Source: Promethearchaeota archaeon
GTDB taxonomy: Archaea; Asgardarchaeota; Lokiarchaeia; Sigyniarchaeales; SOKP01
DNA length: 45,557 nucleotides
Reading direction: 5' to 3'
NCBI GenBank assembly: GCA_011364925.1
Contig: RDOA01000024.1
Location: 1 to 45,557 of the forward strand
The first letter of the stretch is position 1, and each line of letters opens with the position of its first letter. The position numbers and the translations under genes are program-made. Positions 32,243-38,895 of the stretch are shown piece after piece. The notes beneath the pieces are model-generated. The model did not search any database and was not told where the DNA came from. It was given only the letters and a program-made list of their open reading frames with translations.

Positions 32243-32602
32243 ATGACAGAATCGGAATTTAAAAGAAGTTTAGAAAGTTTATCAATTAAAGATTTTAAAA
32301 TCTTTATAAATGAAGAAAAATGCAATGGTTGCGGATTGTGCGGCGAAGTATGCCCCTTTGGGCTTCCACAACCTCTCGATAACGGAAAATACGATATCCC
32401 AAATCCAAAACTTTGTACTGAGTGTAGTGCTTGTAAACGTAACTGTCCCGTGGATGCTATAATTATGAACGAGAATAAGGGATGCGGGTGCCTATGGAAC
32501 GCGAGAGCAAAAGCTAAAAATACAAGATCAGGTAATAAAGATATTAACAGCTGTGCTTGTGGTACTGAAGGGAATGAATCAAATACAAGTTGTTGTGGCT
32601 AA
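32243..32602 (+). CDS. hgcB: HgcB-type 2[4Fe-4S] ferredoxin
   Basis: A 119-residue ferredoxin. Two cluster motifs: CNGCGLCGEVCP (residues 27-38) and CTECSACKRNCP (58-69). GCGCLWNA (80-87) lies where HgcB has its single conserved Cys after the second cluster. The tail has CAC (104-106) and a vicinal pair CC (117-118) at the extreme C-terminus, as in HgcB, where the pair is thought to bind and hand over the metal. HgcB reduces the HgcA cobalt to Co(I). The gene directly follows the HgcA-like fusion, with AGAGGTATGTATA before the ATG. The extra CAC and CGC are more cysteines than typical HgcB of ~95 residues. Confidence 0.87.
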   Translation: MTESEFKRSLESLSIKDFKIFINEEKCNGCGLCGEVCPFGLPQPLDNGKYDIPNPKLCTECSACKRNCPVDAIIMNENKGCGCLWNARAKAKNTRSGNKDINSCACGTEGNESNTSCCG

Positions 32603-32661
32603 TCAATTCACAGACTATTGAATACGAATGAATAAAAATTCTATTTAAAAAGGTTTAAAAT

Positions 32662-33060
32662 ATGGTTAAAGAAGATATAAATGTTGAAGTAAGAGATGAT
32701 CGTAATCCACCAGCAAGTTCTTGCTGTGAAAATTCAACTGTAGAGAAAAAAGCTGAGATCGGGAGCCTTGAATTATCAGAAGAAAAAACAAAAGACAATA
32801 ATAAGCTTTATGTTGATGTATATGTTCCGTTAAACGCTTGCGAATGTGTTTGGTCTCAATTTATGAACCTTGTGTTTACTGCACTTGCTCCCTATATGAA
32901 ATACATTAAATTTGAAACGAAAAACTTAGATTCTGAAGAAGCACATAAGCTTAACCTAACAGGTAATTGTGTAGTAGTTGATGGTAAAAAGAAATTTATA
33001 ACATCCTTCGCTTTAAAAAAAGAATTACCTAATCTTCTTAAAGAAAAAGGATTATTATAA
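32662..33060 (+). CDS. Cysteine-rich thioredoxin-fold-like protein
   Basis: A 132-residue soluble protein. A flexible N-terminus carries the vicinal pair C21-C22 (PPASSCCENS). The C-terminal ~85 residues look like a thioredoxin-like fold: LYVDVYVPLNACECVWSQFM with Cys60 and Cys62 at the active-site position, YIKFETKNLD, then NLTGNCVVVDGKKKFITSFA, resembling the cis-Pro strand region but without an obvious cis-Pro, then a final helix. In the context of acr3-hgcA-hgcB it may bind or reduce the metal or metalloid, or supply electrons; this is inferred from the Cys pairs only. Ribosome site AAGG, ATG. Confidence 0.65.
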   Translation: MVKEDINVEVRDDRNPPASSCCENSTVEKKAEIGSLELSEEKTKDNNKLYVDVYVPLNACECVWSQFMNLVFTALAPYMKYIKFETKNLDSEEAHKLNLTGNCVVVDGKKKFITSFALKKELPNLLKEKGLL

Positions 33061-33101
33061 TTGCACAAATTATTTTTTCTTAACAGATAGGGTGAGAATA
33101 G

Positions 33102-33440
33102 ATTAAAAAAGTAAAAATAACAATCTTTGGACCTGAAAAGGCACTCGCTAACGGAGTTGAATATAATGTAGAAATAAACGATGATGGAACTATAATCAAC
33201 GCCTTAGCTACTATTGATAAAGAGTTGGTTCAAAACCCTGAGAAATCACTATTTCCTATGTATAAAGGTTTAATTCAGAGTTATCTCCAGCTGATTTGGG
33301 ATCCCCAAAAAAATGTAATTTACGAAGATTGCGCTAGTAACGCTTACGGGCCTAACAAAGAATTTATACCGCTGTTAGATGATGTCAATTTTAATCTCTA
33401 TCCGGATAGCGAGATTACTTTAATTGTACACGCTGATTGA
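33102..33440 (+). CDS. Beta-grasp-like small protein starting with ATT
   Basis: A 112-codon frame that would be missed with conventional starts, because the first in-frame TTG is at 33225, 41 codons inside. GGTGA (33091-33095) lies 6 nt before ATT at 33102, and the frame is open from there: KKVKITIFGPEKALANGVEY, then INDDGTIINALATID, a helix, and a C-terminal half ending in PDSEITLIVHAD. The strand-helix order and the D-x-E-I-T-L-I ending resemble ThiS/MoaD-type beta-grasp proteins, but there is no terminal Gly-Gly, so sulfur-carrier activity is unlikely. Two Trp/Tyr-rich segments lie in the middle. Probably the last main gene of the ars/hgc operon. Function unknown. Confidence 0.6.
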   Translation: MKKVKITIFGPEKALANGVEYNVEINDDGTIINALATIDKELVQNPEKSLFPMYKGLIQSYLQLIWDPQKNVIYEDCASNAYGPNKEFIPLLDDVNFNLYPDSEITLIVHAD

Positions 33441-33452
33441 TGAGCTGATAAC

Positions 33453-33566
33453 ATGCGAGAGCGATTAGATTTTGGAACATTTAAACGAATTATTATGAAA
33501 AGCTACGGAAAAGAACACAAAACTTTTGCTCATTATTTCGTGCAGAAACTGAACCCGAATAAGTGA
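33453..33566 (+). CDS. Small basic ORF, 37 aa
   Basis: ATG at 33453, 12 nt after the previous stop; the product is short and basic (RERLDFGTFKRIIMKSYGKE, then HYFVQKLNPNK). Codon use is like that of neighbouring genes, but there is no GGTG ribosome site. It could be a real small gene of the ars/hgc operon or chance. Confidence 0.3.
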   Translation: MRERLDFGTFKRIIMKSYGKEHKTFAHYFVQKLNPNK

Positions 33567-33605
33567 GAATGACATCTTTCAAAAAATATTAGTGAAAGAT
33601 TGACA

Positions 33606-33622
33606 AAGGGAATGCTTCCCTT
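33606..33622 (+). terminator. Hairpin after the ars/hgc cluster
   Basis: AAGGGAA-TGC-TTCCCTT is a perfect 7-bp stem with a 3-nt loop, downstream of the last ORF of the cluster and followed by TATACTTTATT. It is plausible as a transcript end or RNA-stabilising hairpin. Confidence 0.45.
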
Positions 33623-33747
33623 ATACTTTATTGAAGTTAAAAATATTAAATTTTAGAAAAACAGTTCTTAAATTAGTTAAACAGCTCCTCCTCGTTTTTC
33701 TTCTTTCTTAACTTTGAAGTTGATAAGTTGTTCTTTAGTAGACAAAG

Positions 33748-33759
33748 TTTAAATATATG
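33748..33759 (+). promoter_or_regulatory. TATA box of the liv-type transporter operon
   Basis: TTTAAATATATG, about 75 nt before the ATG of the binding-protein gene, the first gene of the ABC-transporter group. Initiation ~25 nt downstream would leave a leader of ~50 nt. Confidence 0.4.
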
Positions 33760-33834
33760 TTTATCAGAAATAGTATTAATTTAAATTTGAATAAAAAAAG
33801 AAGTCCTTTAATAAAAAAAAGTGATTAAAAAAAT

Positions 33835-35277
33835 ATGGAAAAAAATGCAAAAAGAATTATCGCTATTGTAGTTGTAGCCGCTATCATTGTTGGTGGTGGA
33901 TTAACAGCGTATTTCCTTCTCTTAGCACCAGAGGCTGGACAATATGTCTGGAGCGCTAACGATGCTCCAGGAGCCCCAGCAGGAATTAGTTCTAGTCAGA
34001 TTATTAAAATAGGATGCGCTGGAGATACGGGAGAAATTCAAGGAGACGCTAACTATGAGGGCGCATGGTTTGCAGCAAAAACCATAAATCAAGCAGGTGG
34101 AGTTGTAGTCAATGGAACAACATATTATGTTGGAGTAACAAGAGAAGATACCGACGAATCTAATACTCAATTAGTTACATCCAGAGGAATCGCTGCTGCC
34201 GAAAGATTAGTGTACAATAAAAAAGTTCAATTTGGTGTAGGTGGCTTCCGTTCAGAAGCACTATTAGCATACCAAGAAGTATTCATGGATAATAAAATTA
34301 TTTTTATTGATACCGGTGCAGCAACAGATATCTTCTGCGATAATGTTGCCAACTTTTATGAGAGATATCAATATTTCTTCAGATGGATGCCTATTAATTC
34401 GACGAGTTTAGGTGGAGAAATTTTAACTACTTTAGCAGGATATGTAATGGCGTTAAATACAACTTATCCAAATCACGATGTTAAACAAGTTGGAATTCTA
34501 GCAGAAGATCTTACCTGGACAGGTAGTTTAATAGCTGCTATACAAAGTTACCTCTCTCTTTTCACAAATTTCTGGGTACAACTTTTAACTCCGATATTAT
34601 ATGACATTAGTCTTGATGCTGCGGACATGAATACTCATTTACAGACATTAGCTAGTCAAGGATGCGACTTTTTAATTCCAGTAATTTCCGCACAAGGAGG
34701 AATTTTGATGATGCAACAATACGATCAGTACCACTACCCATTCCAAATATTTGGTATTGATGTACAATCGCAACTCGATACCTTTTGGGGAGATAGTGGT
34801 GATGCTTGTGCCTACGAGACAGTAATGCAAACCCTACATAGAACTAACAAAACAACGAAGTCTATTGCGTTTTGGGACGCATTTAGAGCACAATTTGGCC
34901 ATGATCCGCTTTATATTGCGATAGGAGCTTACGATGCCGTGAATGGAATTATCGACGCAATTAATGCGACTCAATCTTTTGATGCTCTCGATATTATTCC
35001 GGAATTTGAATCCTGGACTAAATCAAACCCTAATCCTGGCGTTAGTGGAGGTGGTGCTTGGTGGCCTGGTACTCACGATCTTGTCGAAGGATATCCTTAT
35101 GGATATACTTTATGGTGTCAATGGCGAGATGATGGAACAAAAGTAGTAGTACCTGCACCAAGATGGGCATATGTTGGAGCTCTTGGATATGCTATCCCAA
35201 TATCCGATCTTTATCCAGCTACATTAGCAACTGGTGCTTATGAAGTTGCTCCTTGGGTTAACACCGCTTGGTCTTAA
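33835..35277 (+). CDS. ABC transporter substrate-binding protein, branched-chain amino acid type
   Basis: A 480-residue extracytoplasmic binding protein. N-terminal signal anchor of ~22 hydrophobic residues after MEKNAKR (IIAIVVVAAIIVGGGLTAYF). No lipobox Cys is present, so it is probably membrane-anchored by the helix. The mature part is type I periplasmic binding protein fold: IIKIGCAGDTGEIQGDANYE, GAWFAAKTINQAGG, VTREDTDESNTQ, FGVGGFRSEALLAYQEVFMD, QVGILAEDLTWTG and IAIGAYDAVNGIIDAINAT. It is aromatic-rich near the C-terminus. LivJ/LivK-type proteins bind branched amino acids, amides, urea or organic acids; the substrate here is not clear. Followed by a T-tract at 35297-35324. Confidence 0.88.
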   Translation: MEKNAKRIIAIVVVAAIIVGGGLTAYFLLLAPEAGQYVWSANDAPGAPAGISSSQIIKIGCAGDTGEIQGDANYEGAWFAAKTINQAGGVVVNGTTYYVGVTREDTDESNTQLVTSRGIAAAERLVYNKKVQFGVGGFRSEALLAYQEVFMDNKIIFIDTGAATDIFCDNVANFYERYQYFFRWMPINSTSLGGEILTTLAGYVMALNTTYPNHDVKQVGILAEDLTWTGSLIAAIQSYLSLFTNFWVQLLTPILYDISLDAADMNTHLQTLASQGCDFLIPVISAQGGILMMQQYDQYHYPFQIFGIDVQSQLDTFWGDSGDACAYETVMQTLHRTNKTTKSIAFWDAFRAQFGHDPLYIAIGAYDAVNGIIDAINATQSFDALDIIPEFESWTKSNPNPGVSGGGAWWPGTHDLVEGYPYGYTLWCQWRDDGTKVVVPAPRWAYVGALGYAIPISDLYPATLATGAYEVAPWVNTAWS

Positions 35278-35296
35278 AAAATTAATCCTAAACTAA

Positions 35297-35324
35297 TTTT
35301 TTTTTTAAATTTATTTTTTTTTTC
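35297..35324 (+). terminator. T-tract after the binding-protein gene
   Basis: Two runs of 10 T residues separated by AAATTTA just after the binding-protein stop. This could partly terminate transcription, making the binding protein more abundant than the downstream permease and ATPase subunits. Confidence 0.5.
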
Positions 35325-35467
35325 AAAAAATTTCTTTAATGAAACACTATCGACTTCAATAAATCAGATAATAATTAGACAGAAATATACAAAAAAAGAT
35401 TAGTTTTATAAGAAATGAGATAAAAATATAATTTAATTAGAAAAAAATACCTTTCCGTAGAAAAATT

Positions 35468-36349
35468 ATGATTGAAGATATAATGAACATGTTATTTAAT
35501 GGAATTTTGAATGGTGCTGTTCTGGCTCTAATTTCTCTAGGATATTCTTTAGTTTATGGAGTAGGAGGTATTATGAATATGGCACATGGAGCATACTTCA
35601 TGTTGACAGGATATTTGCTTTTATGGGGAATGCGAATTTTTCCTGGTATGTTATTCTTGACTGTAATTTTTGTAATAATTATTATAACAATAATAGGTGG
35701 ACTCACTTATATTTTACTTATCAAACCTCTACAAGATACTCATGTAGGTGTCGTTTTAATAACCTTTGGCTTAGCGTTTCTAATTGAACAATGGATTTTG
35801 ATAGTATCTGGTACTACGTCTGCCTCTATTAATGATTATGTTTTATTTCCAGGTACGACAGAATTTTTAGGGTACTCCATGTTTAATCAATACATATTTT
35901 TTATAATCGCATCATTGGTTATAGTTTCATTATTTGCATTATTTATTAGTAAATCAAAATTAGGGAAATCGATTCGAGCAGTCTCTCAAGATCGTGAAGC
36001 TGCGGTTTTGATGGGAATTAATGCTAATCGTGTACTCTTATATACTGTTATGATTTCTGCATTTCTTGCAGCGATAGCAGCAAGTCTCTATTTACCTGGT
36101 GCAGCTTTGACTGGTCCTGGTATGGGATGGACATATTTAACAAGTTCTTTTGCCGTCATAATTCTTGGAGGGATGGGAAGCCTTGTAGGAAGCGTAGTGG
36201 GAGGCTATATTATGGGTTTCGTAACTAGTTTTACTTCAATTTTTCTTCCCAACGGTCCATCCTGGGCTCACGTAGTCCCATTAATTGTCATCTTAATCGT
36301 GTTGATTATAAGACCACGAGGGTTATTTGGCAAAAAGAAGTTAAGATAA
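35468..36349 (+). CDS. livH: LivH-type ABC permease
   Basis: A 293-residue membrane protein with about eight helices. Seen: LNGAVLALISLGYSLVYGVG, then IMNMAHGAYFMLTGY, which carries the LivH amphipathic motif, VLITFGLAFLIEQ, GKSIRAVSQDREAAVLMGIN, the ATPase-contact EAA-like loop, and SFAVIILGGMGSLVGSVVGG near the C-terminus. It forms the heterodimeric channel with the LivM product 27 nt downstream. ATG at 35468. Confidence 0.92.
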   Translation: MIEDIMNMLFNGILNGAVLALISLGYSLVYGVGGIMNMAHGAYFMLTGYLLLWGMRIFPGMLFLTVIFVIIIITIIGGLTYILLIKPLQDTHVGVVLITFGLAFLIEQWILIVSGTTSASINDYVLFPGTTEFLGYSMFNQYIFFIIASLVIVSLFALFISKSKLGKSIRAVSQDREAAVLMGINANRVLLYTVMISAFLAAIAASLYLPGAALTGPGMGWTYLTSSFAVIILGGMGSLVGSVVGGYIMGFVTSFTSIFLPNGPSWAHVVPLIVILIVLIIRPRGLFGKKKLR

Positions 36350-36375
36350 AAAAAATAGGAAGGTGGATATAAAAT

Positions 36376-37401
36376 TTGTTGAAAAATGAAATTGAGGAAA
36401 AAGTTAAACAGTTCCCTACTTATTTAAAGTCTTGGGTAAAAACATTTTTAGGGGGATTAACACTCTTCTGCATAATATCATTGATAGCACTACCATTTCT
36501 CTCTCAAAATCAAAATTTCACGCATGTCTTCTTACGCCAGTTTACGCTTGCAATGATATTTTCTATATTTGCTGCGAGTTGGGATTTATTAACTGGGATT
36601 TCAGGTCAAATAAGTTTTGGTCACGCTATTTTTTTTGGTATCGCGGGGTACATATGTGCTTATCTTATAAGCTATCAGAATTTCCCGCCATGGATTGCAA
36701 TATTTATTGGTGCTATAGGTGCTGTTTTTTTTGGTTTGATTATCGGAATTCCTTGTCTAAGGTTAAGAGGGCCCTATTTAGCTTTAGGTACTCTCGCGTT
36801 TAGCTTGGTATTGTTAAAACTGTTTTTAATGGGCTCGCTTTCAGATGTACTCTTTGGTTCGGAGGGTATCTCAGATTATAGAATTCAAATATCTGATAAC
36901 CCTGTTGTTGAGTATATAATCATATTAATGTTTATGATAGTATCGTTTATTACCATCATACAAGTTTCAAAATCAAAATTTGGAACTATTTTAAAATCCA
37001 TCCGTGATGATGAAGTTAGTGCTGATGCGTCGGGTATCAACACAACCAGGTTTAAAGTATATGCATTTATGTTAAGTGCTTTATTCGCAGGTATTGCCGG
37101 AGCTTGTTATGCAACATATGTTGGTGCAGTAAATCCGACTGGGAATTTTGGTGCTACTATTTCATTCTACGCGATTTTAATGGCTTCTTTAGGCGGATTG
37201 ACTACTATTAGAGGATCAGCGTTAGGAGCATTCTTCTTTATTTTTTTAGAATATTCTCTTATTGTAGCTGGGGCAGAAATTTATGTGAATTTAATTTTTG
37301 CACTTATTCTTATAGTTGTAGTCAGGTTCTCAGAACATGGGATTTTAAAGCCAATTTTGGAGCGTATAAAAGATTTATGGGACTTATTATTAGGAAGGTA
37401 G
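36376..37401 (+). CDS. livM: LivM-type ABC permease
   Basis: A 341-residue membrane protein, the usual LivM size. Seen: SWDLLTGISGQISFGHAIFF (LivM motif), PCLRLRGPYLALGTLAFS, KFGTILKSIRDDEVSADASG, the ATPase-contact loop, and GAVNPTGNFGATISFYAILM, then ASLGGLTTIRGSALGAFFF. Two TTG codons at 36376 and 36379 follow AGGTGG (36361-36366); TTG start, exact codon uncertain. Pairs with LivH in the same importer. Confidence 0.92.
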   Translation: MLKNEIEEKVKQFPTYLKSWVKTFLGGLTLFCIISLIALPFLSQNQNFTHVFLRQFTLAMIFSIFAASWDLLTGISGQISFGHAIFFGIAGYICAYLISYQNFPPWIAIFIGAIGAVFFGLIIGIPCLRLRGPYLALGTLAFSLVLLKLFLMGSLSDVLFGSEGISDYRIQISDNPVVEYIIILMFMIVSFITIIQVSKSKFGTILKSIRDDEVSADASGINTTRFKVYAFMLSALFAGIAGACYATYVGAVNPTGNFGATISFYAILMASLGGLTTIRGSALGAFFFIFLEYSLIVAGAEIYVNLIFALILIVVVRFSEHGILKPILERIKDLWDLLLGR

Positions 37402-37439
37402 ACATTAGATAGAAAGATAAAAATTAGGTGAAGTAAAGA

Positions 37440-38180
37440 ATGGGCACTATATTAGAAGTTAAAAATTTGACAAAAAAATATGGTGGTTTGACTGCAGTTA
37501 ACGATTTTAGCTTTGAGATTAAGCGTGGCGAATTTATTGGGTTAATTGGTCCAAATGGAGCTGGTAAAACTACAGTATTTAATTTGATATCTGGATTTGA
37601 AAAACCTAACTCGGGTTCAATACGTTTCGATGGCATGAATATAACCGGATTAAGACCTTATAAAATTGTAAACAAGGGTATAGCTCGAACTTTTCAACTT
37701 GTAAGATCGTTTAAATTTCTAACACTCCTCCAAAATGTTTCTGTTGCATGTCAATCTAAAAGAGGAAGAGAAGCTTCTAAAAGTGCTGGAATTGACGCTC
37801 ACGCAAGTTCAATTCTCGCTGCAGTAGGTCTTGTAGATAAAGCGAGAATACCACCAGTAGTCTTACCACATGGTGATTTAAGAAAATTGCAGATAGGTAA
37901 AGCTCTTGGTACAAATCCAGAACTACTCCTTCTTGATGAACCATTCAGTGGGTTAACGCATGAAGAACAACAAACTTTGACAGATTTAATATTGAAACTA
38001 CACGATGATGGATTGACGATCTTTATGACTGGCCACGTTTTACGTGAATTAATGAACTTAGTACCAAGAGTTATCGCGATGCATCAAGGTAAGTTCATTG
38101 TAGATGGACCTCCTAAAGAGGTTGCTAATAATAAAATAGTGCTTGAAGCCTATTTAGGTGGAGGTGAAGCATTTGCTTGA
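37440..38180 (+). CDS. livG: LivG-type ABC ATPase with altered signature loop
   Basis: A 246-residue ATPase. Walker A GPNGAGKTT, GIARTFQLVRSFKFLTLLQN (LivG-type Q-loop region), Walker B LLLLDEPFSGL and a His switch in MTGHVLRELM. The ABC signature, usually LSYGQQ/LSGGQ in LivG, reads LPHGDLRKLQIGKAL, so Ser is replaced by Pro and the terminal Gln by Asp. The partner ATPase LivF keeps a normal signature, so one composite ATP site may be altered. ATG preceded by AGGTGAAGTAAAGA. The 3' end overlaps the start of livF. Confidence 0.9.
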   Translation: MGTILEVKNLTKKYGGLTAVNDFSFEIKRGEFIGLIGPNGAGKTTVFNLISGFEKPNSGSIRFDGMNITGLRPYKIVNKGIARTFQLVRSFKFLTLLQNVSVACQSKRGREASKSAGIDAHASSILAAVGLVDKARIPPVVLPHGDLRKLQIGKALGTNPELLLLDEPFSGLTHEEQQTLTDLILKLHDDGLTIFMTGHVLRELMNLVPRVIAMHQGKFIVDGPPKEVANNKIVLEAYLGGGEAFA

Positions 38181-38877
38181 AATGAAAAAAATTTATCATT
38201 ATTATGGAAAAGCGAGAGCCCTTGAAGAAATAAACTTAAAAATTGAAGAAAAAGCTCTGGATGTAGTTATTGGACCAAATGGTGCGGGGAAATCAACACT
38301 TCTCAGAGTAATCTCAGGATTAGAAGAACCCGATCGAGGAAAAATAGAATTTTTAGGAGAGCGAATAGATGGGTTAAAACCTCATAAAATTACTAAAAAA
38401 GGAATCTCTCATTGTCCTGAGCGTCGAAGGTTATTCTACGATATGACTGTCGAGGATAACCTCAAAATGGGGGCATATGTTCAAAAAAATAGATCAATCT
38501 ATAATAAGCAGTTAGAATTTATATTTGAACTTTTTCCACGTCTTAAAGAAAGGCGAAAGCAAAGAGCTGGAACCCTGAGTGGAGGTGAACAACAGATGCT
38601 TGCTATCGCACGTTCATTATTGTCAAATCCAAAATTATTGTTAATGGACGAACCCTCATTAGGGTTAGCTCCAAAAGTAAAAAAGAAAATCTTTGAAGCT
38701 ATTGAACAAATTAAAAATGAAGGAACAACAACTTTATTAGTTGAGCAAGATGCTGTTTTAGCAATGGAAGTTGGGGAAACCATACACTTACTCGAAGAGG
38801 GAAAGATTGAAATGAGAGGTACATCTGAAGAATTGAAAAGAGAACCTCGTATTAAAAAAGTATATTTAGGTATCTAA
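38173..38877 (+). CDS. livF: LivF-type ABC ATPase
   Basis: A 234-residue ATPase with Walker A GPNGAGKST, LSGGEQQMLAIARSLL (canonical signature), Walker B LLLMDEPSLGLAP, and LVEQDAVLAMEVGETIHLLE with the LivF-typical Glu-Gln after the sensor region. The start preferred is TTG at 38173, 5 nt after GGAGGTGA (38160-38167), giving MLEMKKIYHYYG. A GTG at 38158 lies inside that ribosome site and would add five residues. The start overlaps the livG stop (38178-38180), so translation is coupled. Confidence 0.92.
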   Translation: MLEMKKIYHYYGKARALEEINLKIEEKALDVVIGPNGAGKSTLLRVISGLEEPDRGKIEFLGERIDGLKPHKITKKGISHCPERRRLFYDMTVEDNLKMGAYVQKNRSIYNKQLEFIFELFPRLKERRKQRAGTLSGGEQQMLAIARSLLSNPKLLLMDEPSLGLAPKVKKKIFEAIEQIKNEGTTTLLVEQDAVLAMEVGETIHLLEEGKIEMRGTSEELKREPRIKKVYLGI

Positions 38878-38895
38878 AATAAAAGGTGAATTAAA

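Noticed and set aside
38158-38160. GTG as start of livF
   Set aside because: It is part of the GGTGGAGGTGA ribosome site; TTG at 38173 has correct spacing.
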